Assembly: GCF_022760755.1 (NCBI RefSeq)
Contig: NZ_JAIVFP010000001.1
Span: 3,886,001-3,950,000 of the forward strand
Origin: Candidatus Rhodoblastus alkanivorans
GTDB lineage: Bacteria > Pseudomonadota > Alphaproteobacteria > Rhizobiales > Beijerinckiaceae
DNA: 64,000 bases
Direction of reading: 5' to 3'
Within the stretch, counting starts at the first letter, position 1; each line of letters begins with the position of its first letter. A program made the translations under genes and the position numbers. This document shows positions 9,379 to 18,461 of this stretch, in pieces. The notes below the pieces were generated by a model. The model was not told the DNA's origin. It ran no database searches and saw only the letters and a program-made list of their open reading frames with translations.

Positions 9379-10080
9379 TCAGCCTTCGTCCGCCGCCGCG
9401 CAGCGGCAAATGAGCAGGAAAGCCTCGACCGCCGCCGCGACTGCGGCGTGGATCGCGGCGTCGTCGTCAGGCTCGGCGGCGCAGAACAGGGCTGCTTTGA
9501 AATAGCCCGCCTGGCAGAGCTGAATGAACTGGTCCGCCGCCAGCGCCGGATCTTTTACCGCGATCCGGCCGCATTTTTTATGCCCCGCGAGCCAGGCGCC
9601 AAGGCGCTCCGCGCCCGCTTTCGGCCCCGCCTCGTAAAACGCCTTGCCGATTTCCGGATATTTGCCGACCGCGCCGATCACCATGCGCATATGGGCAAGA
9701 TGCTCGCCGTGACACATATTGCGCATCAGGCCAAGGCCGATCCGGGTGAGAACCGCGCGGATATCGTCGTCCCTGGGGCCGAACTGGAACAATTGCTCGG
9801 CCTGCATCGCGCGGTCCGAACGGATCAGGGCGGAAAACAGATCGTTTTTCGAAGGGAAATAAACATAGAGCGTGCCTTTGGAAACGCCGGACGCGCGGGC
9901 GATGTCGTTCATGCTGGCGCCGTCGAAGCCGTCGGCGAGGAAAACGCGGCGAGCGCCGTCCAGAATCTGGCGCATCTTGGCCTCGCCGGGCGATCTCGCC
10001 TGTAATCTGGCGGGAAGCCTGTCGAGGCCGCCGTCATCGGCGGAGGCCTTGAACTGTTCGTGGTTTTCCAACCTGCTCAC
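9379..10080 (-). CDS. TetR-family transcriptional repressor of the adjacent efflux pump
   Basis: About 233 residues. The N-terminal helix-turn-helix reads MNDIARASGVSKGTLYVYF and is followed by a ligand-binding domain of AefR-like type. I chose GTG at 10080, preceded by a GAGAGG-like site, over a TTG 24 codons upstream whose extension is low complexity. The gene is divergent from the EmrAB pair, and a perfect palindrome lies between them, so it most likely represses the pump and responds to a pump substrate. Its end is five bases from the phyR stop (convergent). Confidence 0.85.
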   Translation of the reverse strand: MSRLENHEQFKASADDGGLDRLPARLQARSPGEAKMRQILDGARRVFLADGFDGASMNDIARASGVSKGTLYVYFPSKNDLFSALIRSDRAMQAEQLFQFGPRDDDIRAVLTRIGLGLMRNMCHGEHLAHMRMVIGAVGKYPEIGKAFYEAGPKAGAERLGAWLAGHKKCGRIAVKDPALAADQFIQLCQAGYFKAALFCAAEPDDDAAIHAAVAAAVEAFLLICRCAAADEG

Positions 10081-10230
10081 GTCAGGAGCCTCTCTCGCCG
10101 TCGCGGCCGGTCCCGCACCCGCCCGACCGGTCAGGCAAGACCTTGATCTCAAGCGCGTTACGGGCCACCGCGACGATTCCCAATTATGGTTTCTTTATAG
10201 CCCGGCCAAGACGCGGGCGGAAAAAAAATA

Positions 10231-10260
10231 TTGACCGAACGGTTCGGTTGCACATAAAAT
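10231..10260 (+). promoter_or_regulatory. Pump promoter with embedded TetR operator
   Basis: The palindrome ACCGAAC-G-GTTCGGT (10234-10248) has seven-base arms and one central base. It overlaps a sigma70-like -35 (TTGACC, 10231-10236) and lies before a -10-like TAAAAT (10255-10260; 18-base spacer). Repressor binding here would block polymerase directly. The mRNA leader to the HlyD start would be about 170 bases. The remaining intergenic sequence on both sides shows no gene. Confidence 0.75.
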
Positions 10261-10436
10261 AATCATAGAAAATTCACCCTTCGCGTGTCACGATTTCGCC
10301 CGCGCCCGCACCGGCCGCGATCATTGGATCCAAGGCAATTCAAGGCATTTTTTGCACTTACCCGTTCGGGCCTCGCCGCCGCGGCAGGCCCAAAAAGCAT
10401 TAACCCGAACCAGGCGTTTTTCCGGCGAGGTCTTTT

Positions 10437-11696
10437 ATGAGCGAATCAGCCGGCCGTCCTCCCGATTCCCACCACCGTCGAGAAGACGCCGATGCGCGTG
10501 AACCCGCCGAAGCGGACGCGCCCATCGATCTTGCCCGGCTGTCGCGATTGCGAGCGAAACCAGGCCATGTCGCCGACGCAACCGTGGTGCGGCCATTCGC
10601 GGAGCCGCGCCAGAGAACCGCCGACAACCTGGCGGCGGACGCGCCGCGCACGGGAAAAGCCCGTTTCTGGCGGCTGGCGATCGTGGGACTCGCGGTTGTC
10701 GCCTGCGGGGGCGCGGCGCTCGCGCATTATATCTCCGTCGGCCGTTTCATCTATTCGACCGACGACGCCTATGTCCGCACCGATCTCGCGATCGTTTCGC
10801 CCAAGATTTCCGGCTATGTCGAGAAGGTCGAGGTGGTGGACAACCAGCATGTGAAGGTGGGCCAGGTTCTCGCCCGGATCGACGCCGGCGATTATGTCCT
10901 GGCGGTGAAAGCCGCCCGCCAGAAGGTCGCGACCCAGGACGCGACCATTGCGCGCATCCGGGCCCAGGCCGAGGCGCAGGACGCCGCGGTGGCCCAGGCC
11001 GCGGCCCAGGTTCAGGCGGCGCGCGCCGAGCGCGCGCGAGCCCAGTCCGAACTCGACCGGGTGCGTTCGCTGGCGGCCTCCGATTTCGCGTCGAAACAGC
11101 GCTACGATCAGGTCCTCGCCGATCGCGACAAGGCGGACGCCGCGTTTGCCGGCGCGGAAGCGCGTCTCGCCGGCGCCAAGGCCGATCTCGTCGTCCTGAA
11201 ATCGCAAAGCGAAGAGGCCAAACGCATGCGCGAAGAGCTCGCCACCGCCCAGGCCCGCGCCGAGCGCGACCTCAGCTTCGCCGGGGTCAGGGCGCCTTTC
11301 GGCGGCACGATCGGCAATCGCGTCGTGGAGCCCGGGCAATTTGTCCAGCCCGGCGCCCGGCTGTTGGCGATCGCGCCGGACAACCATTATTACGTCGAGG
11401 CAAATTTCAAGGAGACCCAGCTCGACCGGCTCGCCCCGGGCCAGAAGGCCAAGGTCTATATCGACGCTTATGACGGCAAGGCCGTCGCCGGCGTCGTCGA
11501 GAGCATCGCGCCAGCCTCCGGTTCGGAATTCTCCCTGCTGCCGCCTGAAAACGCCACCGGCAATTTCACCAAGATCACCCAGCGCTTTCCGGTGCGGATC
11601 AGGCTGGCGCATCTTGACTCGGACCGGCTGCGCGCGGGCATGTCGGTGGTGGTGGACGTGGACACCCGCAGCGGTGGCGCCGGCGCCGCCAAATGA
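10437..11696 (+). CDS. emrA: HlyD/EmrA-type membrane fusion protein
   Basis: A 419-residue periplasmic adaptor. A ~75-residue cytoplasmic N-terminus precedes one membrane segment (about 79-98), a lipoyl half-motif (DDAYVRTDLAIVSPKISGYV), a long alanine-rich coiled coil and the second lipoyl half with VRAPFGGTIGN, then a beta-barrel domain. It links the MFS pump to an outer-membrane channel. GAGG lies seven bases before the ATG. The stop overlaps the next gene (ATGA). The cytoplasmic extension is longer than in E. coli EmrA. Confidence 0.88.
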   Translation: MSESAGRPPDSHHRREDADAREPAEADAPIDLARLSRLRAKPGHVADATVVRPFAEPRQRTADNLAADAPRTGKARFWRLAIVGLAVVACGGAALAHYISVGRFIYSTDDAYVRTDLAIVSPKISGYVEKVEVVDNQHVKVGQVLARIDAGDYVLAVKAARQKVATQDATIARIRAQAEAQDAAVAQAAAQVQAARAERARAQSELDRVRSLAASDFASKQRYDQVLADRDKADAAFAGAEARLAGAKADLVVLKSQSEEAKRMREELATAQARAERDLSFAGVRAPFGGTIGNRVVEPGQFVQPGARLLAIAPDNHYYVEANFKETQLDRLAPGQKAKVYIDAYDGKAVAGVVESIAPASGSEFSLLPPENATGNFTKITQRFPVRIRLAHLDSDRLRAGMSVVVDVDTRSGGAGAAK

Positions 11697-13264
11697 GCGG
11701 TTCGACGACGCCGGACGCGGACGAGCCGCAATTTTCGGCGCGCCGGTTTGCGGCCTTTCTCGTCATGGTTTTCGGGATGTTCATGGCGATCCTGGACATC
11801 CAGGTCGTCTCGGCCTCGCTCGCCACGATTCAGGCGGGGCTCTCCACCAGCGCGGACGAAGTCGCCTGGGTCCAGACCGCCTATCTCGTCGCCGAAGTGG
11901 TGATGATTCCGCTTTCGGGCTTTCTGTCGCGCGCCTTTTCGACGCGCGTCACCTTCACGGTCTCCGCCGCCGGCTTCACCTTGATGAGCCTGTTCTGTTC
12001 GCTTGCGACCAACATCAATCAGATGATCGTCTGGCGCGCGCTGCAAGGCTTCATTGGCGGCGCCATGATTCCGACCGTCTTTTCCGCCGCTTATTCGATT
12101 TTTCCACGCAACAAGACCTCGCTCGTCGCCGCGATCATCGGCTTGGTCGCCACGCTGGCGCCGACGATCGGGCCGACGGTCGGCGGCTATCTCACCGATC
12201 TGTTCTCCTGGCGCTGGCTGTTCCTGATCAATATCGGACCGGGTGTCGTCGTCGCGCTGACAGCCTGGCTTCTGATCGATTTCGACGGGCCCGACTTGCG
12301 CCTCTTGCGCAATTTCGACTGGATCGGGCTCGTCTCGATGGCTTTTTTCCTCGGCGCGCTCGAATATCTGCTTGAGGAGGGGCCGGCCAAGAACTGGTTC
12401 GACGACGGCCGGATCGTCTGGGCCGCCGCCCTCTCCTCCTCCGGCGCCCTGGTCTTCTTCTGGCGGGCCTTTGCCGCCGAAAATCCCATTGTGGACCTGA
12501 GGACCTTCGCCGACCGCAATTTCTGGACCGGATCGCTCGCCTCCTTCGTGCTCGGCATCGGGCTTTACGGACTGACCTATGTCTATCCGATCTATCTCGC
12601 CCGGGTGCGCGGCTTTTCGGCGCAGCAGATCGGCGAGACCATGTTCCTCACCGGCCTGTGCCAGTTCATCGCCGCGCCGGTCGTCGGGCGCTTGCTCACC
12701 AGGATCGACCTGCGGCTGATGATCGGCCTCGGCTTTCTCGGCTTCGCCTGGGGCGCGGCGATTTCGTCCGGAATCACCAACGACTGGGGCTACGACCAAT
12801 TGATTATGCCGCAGATTCTGCGCGGCTTTTCCCTGATGTTCATGATGGTCCCGATCAATAATCTCGCGCTTGGCACGCTGGCGCCCGCCAAGCTGAAAAA
12901 CGCCTCCGGCCTGTTCAATGTGACCCGCAATCTCGGCGGCGCCGTCGGGCTCGCCATCATCAACACCGCGCTCGACAAGCGCTTCGACCTCCATTTCGAG
13001 CGGCTGCGCGAAACGCTCGCCTGGGGCAATGGACGCACGCAGGAGTTCATCACCGGCCTCACCGCGCTTTACGGGCAATATGGCGACCATGCGCGGCTCG
13101 CCGCGACGCGCCAGCTTGCCGCGCTCGCGCGCCGCGAGGCGACCGTCATGGCCCTGGCCGACGTTTTCCTCGGCCTGGCCTTGCTTTTCCTGCTGATGGC
13201 GGGGCTTGCGCCCTTCATGCGGCGTCCGGCGGCCGCGCCGCCGCCCGGCGCCGGGCACCGATAA
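11693..13264 (+). CDS. emrB: DHA2-family (14-helix) drug:proton antiporter
   Basis: A 523-residue integral membrane protein of the EmrB/QacA group. Motif C-like sequence is seen in IIGLVATLAPTIGPTVGGYL, and DIQVVSASLATIQ in helix 1 is typical. Together with the overlapping EmrA-type gene it should form a tripartite pump that exports toxic, usually hydrophobic or uncoupler-like, compounds across both membranes. No outer-membrane TolC-like gene is in the operon. Its control by the adjacent TetR protein is inferred from the operator. Confidence 0.9.
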   Translation: MSGSTTPDADEPQFSARRFAAFLVMVFGMFMAILDIQVVSASLATIQAGLSTSADEVAWVQTAYLVAEVVMIPLSGFLSRAFSTRVTFTVSAAGFTLMSLFCSLATNINQMIVWRALQGFIGGAMIPTVFSAAYSIFPRNKTSLVAAIIGLVATLAPTIGPTVGGYLTDLFSWRWLFLINIGPGVVVALTAWLLIDFDGPDLRLLRNFDWIGLVSMAFFLGALEYLLEEGPAKNWFDDGRIVWAAALSSSGALVFFWRAFAAENPIVDLRTFADRNFWTGSLASFVLGIGLYGLTYVYPIYLARVRGFSAQQIGETMFLTGLCQFIAAPVVGRLLTRIDLRLMIGLGFLGFAWGAAISSGITNDWGYDQLIMPQILRGFSLMFMMVPINNLALGTLAPAKLKNASGLFNVTRNLGGAVGLAIINTALDKRFDLHFERLRETLAWGNGRTQEFITGLTALYGQYGDHARLAATRQLAALARREATVMALADVFLGLALLFLLMAGLAPFMRRPAAAPPPGAGHR

Positions 13265-13274
13265 GTCGTAAGAC

Positions 13275-14204
13275 CTATTCCTCGACCCGATCGAGATGCG
13301 CGATCTGCCGACCCAGCCGCGAAATCGCCTCGCGCAGATCGAGCAGTTCCTGTTCCGAATTGAATGCCGGGACGAGGCCATTGGGCGGCTCGCCGTTCGC
13401 GTCGGCGTCCACTCCGCCAGACAGAACAGCCGCCGCGCGCGCCGCCATCTGGCGGCGCAAATCGAGATTGGCGCTCTCCAGCTCTTCGCCGCGGCGCCGC
13501 TCGGCGGCGACCTTCGCGAGCAGACGGGTGCGCCGCGCCTCGAAATCCGCCGCGCGCCGCTCCGCCTCCCCGAGATCGGCGGCGAGCGCCTTGTTCTCGC
13601 TGGCCAGATCGTCGGCGCGAGCGGAAATTTCCTTGCGCGCCGCCTCGGAAGTCTCCAGCCGCGAGCGGACGCCCTCCAGCTCGGCGGCCGCCGTCGCCAG
13701 TTCGCCCTCCAATTGCCGGACCCTGGCGTCGAGCTTCTGACGATCCTCGGCGAGGCGGTCGAACTCGCCATGCAGTTTGGTCAGCTCCTCCTGCCGGGCT
13801 GCGAGCGACGCACGCGTCTCGTCCAGCGCGGCTTGCGTTTTTTCGCCGAATTCCAGCGACTTCGCGAGCTGCAGATTGCGGTCGTTGAGGAGCGCCGTGG
13901 TTTCGTTGAGCCTTTCAGTCGCGCGCATCACCGCGACGGCGCGGCGGCCGAGCTCGGCGGCCTCGGCGGCGCGCCCGTCGCGGGCCTCCGCCGCCCTGAC
14001 CTCAAGCGAGCGGTTCTCCACGGCGAAACGGGCGCGCAAAAGATCGCGGTCGGCCTCGATCTCGTCGAAGGTCATGGGTAGGCGCTGCTCGATTTTCGCC
14101 AGGGTGAGCCGGCGCGCCCGCGCCGAAACAAGGGGGAGGAAAGCCAGGCCGATCAGGCCGCAAATGACGAAGCCCAGCGCGAAATCGACGATCTGCTCGA
14201 CCAC
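13275..14204 (-). CDS. Membrane-anchored coiled-coil protein of unknown function
   Basis: A 309-residue protein with one N-terminal membrane helix (about residues 5-28, VDFALGFVICGLIGLAFLPL) and then an almost continuous Ala/Glu/Arg coiled coil from ~60 to 260. The tail SEQELLDLREAISRLGRQI looks amphipathic. It starts at GTG with a weak ribosome site. I recognise no catalytic motif. The shape (one anchor plus a long cytoplasmic rod) recalls envelope or cell-division scaffold proteins, but that is only architecture. The gene is convergent with emrB, with 10 bases between the stops. Confidence 0.75.
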   Translation of the reverse strand: MVEQIVDFALGFVICGLIGLAFLPLVSARARRLTLAKIEQRLPMTFDEIEADRDLLRARFAVENRSLEVRAAEARDGRAAEAAELGRRAVAVMRATERLNETTALLNDRNLQLAKSLEFGEKTQAALDETRASLAARQEELTKLHGEFDRLAEDRQKLDARVRQLEGELATAAAELEGVRSRLETSEAARKEISARADDLASENKALAADLGEAERRAADFEARRTRLLAKVAAERRRGEELESANLDLRRQMAARAAAVLSGGVDADANGEPPNGLVPAFNSEQELLDLREAISRLGRQIAHLDRVEE

Positions 14205-14299
14205 TTGTCTTGACCCGTGAAACGACCGAACGAGCTAAGGCGCCCGCAAACCGGCGCATGCTGCCATTTTTGCCGGCGCAATGTAAAGCGAGCCAGATT

Positions 14300-14875
14300 T
14301 CAAAACGGATTCCAGGTCGGTTGCTCGGTGAATTTCAGATAGCCGACATTCACGCCGAGCCGGGCGCCGACGCCGGTGCGGATCGGCACGATGGTGACGC
14401 CGTTGATGGTGAGCGCGGTGAGGCCGAAGCCGCCGACGAGATAGGCCGCGCCGTCCACCCCCACGAAACGCTGGTACATCGCCTCGGTCGAAGGCAGATT
14501 ATAGACCAGCATCATGGTGCGGTCGCCGTCCGCGCCGTAATCGAGGCCGAGCGACGGACCCTGCCAGAACACTTTGCGGTCGCCGGCGTTGCGGGTGTAC
14601 ATCGTGCCCTCGCCATAGCGCAGTCCGCCGATCAGCGCGCCGCCGGCCTCCTGGCCGAGCACATAGGCGTTGGGCCGCCCCCAGCGCCGGGTCGCCGACT
14701 GGATCGCCTCGGCGAGGTCGCGTGACAGCGTGCCGAAAAAGTGATGCCCGCTCTCGATCAAATCGTTGTCGGAATAGGGAATCGGCCGCCCGTCCGCGGC
14801 CGCCGGTGAAATTTTAGCGGCGCAGGCGAGCGCCGCAAAGAGGCCGCAGGCGGCGCGGCGAGAAACCATCGTCAT
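14300..14875 (-). CDS. DUF1134 (EipA-like) periplasmic envelope protein
   Basis: A 191-residue exported protein; signal peptide about residues 1-27 (ending SPAAADG). The mature part matches DUF1134 by its glycine-rich segments QEAGGALIGGLRYGEG, WQGPSLGLDYGADGDR and TALTINGVTIVPIRTGVG. The Brucella member, EipA, is a small periplasmic beta-barrel needed for envelope stress resistance; transfer of that role here is inference. It stands alone between the coiled-coil protein and cysQ, both also on the minus strand. Confidence 0.85.
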   Translation of the reverse strand: MTMVSRRAACGLFAALACAAKISPAAADGRPIPYSDNDLIESGHHFFGTLSRDLAEAIQSATRRWGRPNAYVLGQEAGGALIGGLRYGEGTMYTRNAGDRKVFWQGPSLGLDYGADGDRTMMLVYNLPSTEAMYQRFVGVDGAAYLVGGFGLTALTINGVTIVPIRTGVGARLGVNVGYLKFTEQPTWNPF

Positions 14876-14931
14876 GGCCAGTATCCCTGTTGAGCCCCCG
14901 CGAATTTTGACGACGGAGGCTTAACCGGAGA

Positions 14932-15777
14932 TTAACCGCCCGCCGCCGCGCGCGCAGGATAAAGCGCCGCCGCGCGCGGATCGCCCCAGGCGATGAAAGG
15001 CTCGTTGGCGAATCTTTGCGCCTCCTTGCCATAAATGATGGGCGCCCCGGCGAGATCGAGCGCCATACCGCCCGCCCGGCGCAAGACCGCGTCGCCGGCG
15101 GCGATGTCCCATTCCATGGTGCGGCCGAAGCGCGGATAGACATCGGCTTCGCCGGCCGCGACCAGACAGAATTTCATCGACGAGCCGGTCGAAACCACGT
15201 CCCTGACCGGCAGCCGCGCCAGAAAGGCGTCGGTCTCGGCGTCGCGATGGCTGCGGCTCGCGACCGCCACCGCATTCTGTTCCGGCATCGGCCGCGTACG
15301 CAAAAGCCGCCATTGCCCGCGCGGCGGAGCCTTGCTCCCCGGCGTGGCGGCAAAAGTCCAGGCCGCGCTTCCGGCGAGGAACAATTCGCCGCGCGCTGGC
15401 GCGTAAACCGCGCCGACCGCCGGCGCGCGTTCGCGGATCAGGGCGATGTTGACCGTGAAACTGTCGCGCTTCTGCAAGAATTCCTTGGTGCCGTCGAGCG
15501 CGTCCACCAGGATGAAGGGGCCGCCATCGACTTTCGGCAATGTTCCGTTCTCGCAAAGCTCCTCGGCCACCACCGGAATTTGCGGGACAAGACGGGCGAG
15601 GCCCTTGAGGATGACGTCTTCGCCCAAGACATCGGCGTCGCACACCGGGCTTGCGTCCTTTTTTGCCCGCGCCTGGGGGTCGCGCTCATAGACCCGCATG
15701 ATCGCCGCGCCGGCTTCGAGCGCGAGATTTGCGAACAGCTCAGCCAAAACATCGTCATCGGCCACAACGTCGGTCAT
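14932..15777 (-). CDS. cysQ: 3'(2'),5'-bisphosphate nucleotidase CysQ
   Basis: A 281-residue inositol-monophosphatase-fold enzyme. Metal-binding motifs are visible: EELCENG (Glu of motif 1), DALDGTKEF (motif 2) and the C-terminal EWDIAAGDAVLRRAGG. It dephosphorylates 3'-phosphoadenosine 5'-phosphate to AMP, recycling the by-product of sulfate activation and sulfonation. GAAAGG lies upstream of the ATG. Length is normal. It is divergent from xseB. Confidence 0.92.
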   Translation of the reverse strand: MTDVVADDDVLAELFANLALEAGAAIMRVYERDPQARAKKDASPVCDADVLGEDVILKGLARLVPQIPVVAEELCENGTLPKVDGGPFILVDALDGTKEFLQKRDSFTVNIALIRERAPAVGAVYAPARGELFLAGSAAWTFAATPGSKAPPRGQWRLLRTRPMPEQNAVAVASRSHRDAETDAFLARLPVRDVVSTGSSMKFCLVAAGEADVYPRFGRTMEWDIAAGDAVLRRAGGMALDLAGAPIIYGKEAQRFANEPFIAWGDPRAAALYPARAAAGG

Positions 15778-15965
15778 TGCGACGCCTTTCTCTCATTTCC
15801 TTTTGCGGGCTCCCTCCGGAGGCGCCCCGCCCGAATGATGTAAAGGCTCAAGCCCGCCCTTTCCAGCCGCCCGGGGGCGAAAAGGAGCCGCGGCCCTGGG
15901 GTTGACACTTGCGCGGGGACGCCGGCGCGGTCCATTATGCGTCCCGAGCAGGACGAGGCCGAACA

Positions 15966-16211
15966 TTGAGCAAGACCGACGACGTCGCAAACTTGAGTTT
16001 CGAGGCCGCTATGCGCGAACTGGAAGACATCGTCTCGACGCTCGAAAAGGGCAATGTCGATCTCGACAAGTCCATTGCGCTCTATGAACGCGGCGAAATA
16101 CTGAAGAAACATTGCGAGTCGCTGTTGAAAAGCGCCGAGGCGCGAATCGAGAAGATCGTTCAGGGCCCCGAGGGCGGCGCGGCCGGCGTCGCGCCGCTCG
16201 ACGTCGACTGA
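15966..16211 (+). CDS. xseB: Exodeoxyribonuclease VII small subunit
   Basis: An 81-residue protein containing the XseB core [20 protein letters not shown] and [19 protein letters not shown]. It partners the large subunit XseA in degrading single-stranded DNA to acid-insoluble oligonucleotides; xseA is not in this window. I chose the TTG start at 15966 because it gives the usual ~80-residue length and follows AGGACGAGG; an ATG at 15909 would add 19 residues unlike the family. Confidence 0.88.
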   Translation: MSKTDDVANLSFEAAMRELEDIVSTLEKGNVDLDKSIALYERGEILKKHCESLLKSAEARIEKIVQGPEGGAAGVAPLDVD

Positions 16212-16227
16212 GCTGGCGGAGGGAGCC

Positions 16228-17115
16228 ATGCCGGAAACCGCCTCGGTCGAAGCCGTGGTCATTCCGCAGGCGAAGGACATCGGCGGGTTCGGCGTGCGCC
16301 GCGCCCTGCCTTCGGCTCAGCGGCGCATGGTCGGGCCCTTCGTCTTCCTCGATGAAATGGGGCCGGCCGATTTCGCCCCTGGAGCCGGCATGGACGTGCG
16401 GCCCCATCCCCATATCGGCCTCGCGACCCTGACCTACCTGCTCGATGGCGCCTTGTTCCACCGCGATTCTCTGGGCAGCGCGCAAGAGATTTCGCCCGGC
16501 GCGGTCAATCTGATGGTCGCCGGGCGCGGCATCGTCCATTCGGAACGGTCGCCGGCAGACTTTCGCGCCGCAGGCGGGCGCATGCGCGGCCTGCAATTAT
16601 GGATCGGCCTGCCGCAGAAATTCGAGGAGACCGAGCCCGGCTTCGAACATCACCCGCGCGAGGCTCTGCCCATGCTCGAAGGCGACGGCTTCCGGCTGCG
16701 CCTCGCCGTCGGAACGCTGCATGGCCTGCGCGCGCCGGTCAAAACCTTTTCGACCTGTTTTTTCGCCGATATCGCGCTGGACCAGGGCGCGGTTTACGAA
16801 TTCTGCGCCGGCCATGACGAGCGCGCCTTCTATCTCGTCTCCGGCGAAATCGAGATCGAGGGCGCCGACTTCGCCGCCGGCCAGCTCGTGGTGATCCGCC
16901 CGGGCGCGCGCGCGGCCTTGCGGGCGAAGGCGGCGAGCCGGCTCGCGGCGCTTGGCGGCGACGCCTTGGACGGCCCGCGCTTCCTGTGGTGGAATTTCGT
17001 TTCCTCGAATCGCGAACGCATTCGCGCCGCCCGCGCCGAATGGGAGGCCGGCCATTTCAAGCCGATCGCGGGCGACCCGGAATTCATCCCCGCGCCGGAA
17101 CTGAAAGCCTTATGA
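16228..17115 (+). CDS. Pirin family protein
   Basis: A 295-residue bicupin. The N-terminal cupin shows the metal-site HPHIGLATLTYLLDG and the later SERSPADFR; the C-terminal half contains the second, less conserved cupin and ends in the pirin-type HFKPIAGDPEF. Bacterial pirins are cytoplasmic; some are quercetinases, many have no proven substrate. It follows xseB by 16 bases and overlaps ispE (ATGA), so the three probably share one transcript. Confidence 0.9.
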   Translation: MPETASVEAVVIPQAKDIGGFGVRRALPSAQRRMVGPFVFLDEMGPADFAPGAGMDVRPHPHIGLATLTYLLDGALFHRDSLGSAQEISPGAVNLMVAGRGIVHSERSPADFRAAGGRMRGLQLWIGLPQKFEETEPGFEHHPREALPMLEGDGFRLRLAVGTLHGLRAPVKTFSTCFFADIALDQGAVYEFCAGHDERAFYLVSGEIEIEGADFAAGQLVVIRPGARAALRAKAASRLAALGGDALDGPRFLWWNFVSSNRERIRAARAEWEAGHFKPIAGDPEFIPAPELKAL

Positions 17116-17993
17116 CAAGCAATAACAATCTTTCGGCGAAAGCGCCGGCGAAAATCAACCTCACCCTCCATATCGAAGGCCGCCGTCCCGATGGCTATCA
17201 CAACCTGCAAAGCCTCGTCGCTTTCGCCGGAACCGGCGATTTCCTGACCTTCGCGCCGGGCGATGTCTTCGACCTGACGCTTGAAGGTCCCACCGCGATC
17301 GAAGCCGGCGACGGCGGCGACAATCTGGTGGCGCGGGCCGACCGGGCGCTGCGCGCCGAAAAACCCGGCCTGCGCACGGGCGCCTTCCATCTCGTCAAGC
17401 GCCTGCCGGTCTCGGCCGGAATCGGCGGCGGCTCGGCCGACGCTGCGGCGGCCCTGCGCCTGCTCGCCGCCGCCAACGGCCTCGCCCTCGACGATCCCGC
17501 GCTTTCCGCGGCGGCGCGCACGACCGGCGCGGACGTTCCCGTCTGTGTCGTGCCGCGCGCCCGGATGATGACGGGCGCGGGCGAAAAGCTCGGTCACGCG
17601 ATCCGGCTCCCGCCTCTGTTCGCGGTGCTGGTCAACCCGCGCGTACCGGTCGAAACCCGCTCCGTGTTCCAAAAACTCGGCCTTAAGCCCGGCGAGAGCT
17701 TTGGTTATGGCCCGCATCCCGTAATCAATTCGAACATGGATTTCGAAAGTCTGCTGCGGGCGCTGAAAAAAGGGCGCAACGACATGGAGGACGCGGCCTG
17801 CGTCCTTGCCCCGATCGTCGGTCATGTGCTCGCGGTGCTGAGCGGCGCGCGCGGCTGCCGCCTCGCCCGCATGTCGGGATCGGGCGCGACTTGTTTCGCT
17901 CTGTTCGAAACCTGCCGTCAGGCCGGGGCGGCGGCCCGGGCCATAACGCAGGGCCATCCGGAATGGTGGGTCAAGGCGACGCTTCTGCGTTGA
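17112..17993 (+). CDS. ispE: 4-diphosphocytidyl-2-C-methyl-D-erythritol kinase
   Basis: A 293-residue GHMP kinase. It begins MTSNNNLSAKAPAKINLTLH and carries RPDGYHNLQSL, the ATP loop PVSAGIGGGSADAAA and the C-terminal MSGSGATCFALF. It phosphorylates the 2-hydroxyl of CDP-ME in the MEP isoprenoid pathway; ispH of the same pathway is at 61.7-62.7 kb. The ATG overlaps the pirin stop, which fixes the start; an upstream in-frame extension is ruled out by the overlap with pirin coding sequence. Confidence 0.95.
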   Translation: MTSNNNLSAKAPAKINLTLHIEGRRPDGYHNLQSLVAFAGTGDFLTFAPGDVFDLTLEGPTAIEAGDGGDNLVARADRALRAEKPGLRTGAFHLVKRLPVSAGIGGGSADAAAALRLLAAANGLALDDPALSAAARTTGADVPVCVVPRARMMTGAGEKLGHAIRLPPLFAVLVNPRVPVETRSVFQKLGLKPGESFGYGPHPVINSNMDFESLLRALKKGRNDMEDAACVLAPIVGHVLAVLSGARGCRLARMSGSGATCFALFETCRQAGAAARAITQGHPEWWVKATLLR

Positions 17994-18095
17994 GTCGAGC
18001 GCGTTCAGTCCGTTCCGGGAACGATCAATTTATTGTGAACCGCGCTGAAACGTCGTCTTTTGACGTCATTCGGCTTTGGGTTATTGGCCTCAGGC

Positions 18096-18461
18096 TTATT
18101 CGACGGTGCCGAAGGACAGGTCGCGGCTATAGGGCGGCGCGGGCACGCCGGCGATTCGGCTGCCCTGGCTCACCGGCCCGCCGGGGAACAGTTCGTAAAG
18201 ATGCTTGAGGCCGCCGCGCATGCCGAAAGGCTCCTCGAGCGCCCGGAGCAGCTTCGTCCCGGTGAGCGAATGGCCGCGCAAGCGGTAATGATTGCGCAGC
18301 AGATGAACGACTTCCCAATGTTCGGGGGTGAGTTCGATCCCCTCCTTGGCCGCGAGGTCGCGGGCAATGTCTTCCGACCACGGCGGCAGATGATGCGTGT
18401 CGCCCTGGGGGGCGGCCTGCATGGATTCGGGTATTGCGAGGCTGGCATTGGTATAAGGCAT
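18096..18461 (-). CDS. DsrC/TusE-fold protein lacking all cysteines
   Basis: A 121-residue protein matching the DsrC/TusE/DsvC family: LTPEHWEVVHLLRNHYRLRG, LYELFPGGPVSQGSRIAG and VPAP near the C-terminus. Canonical DsrC has two C-terminal cysteines that carry sulfur, TusE has one; this protein contains no Cys at all, and its C-terminus runs on past the usual position (YSRDLSFGTVE). It therefore cannot be a persulfide carrier. Family members without the cysteines have been proposed to have regulatory roles. A strong GGGGAGG site supports the start. It is a single-gene unit. Confidence 0.85.
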   Translation of the reverse strand: MPYTNASLAIPESMQAAPQGDTHHLPPWSEDIARDLAAKEGIELTPEHWEVVHLLRNHYRLRGHSLTGTKLLRALEEPFGMRGGLKHLYELFPGGPVSQGSRIAGVPAPPYSRDLSFGTVE

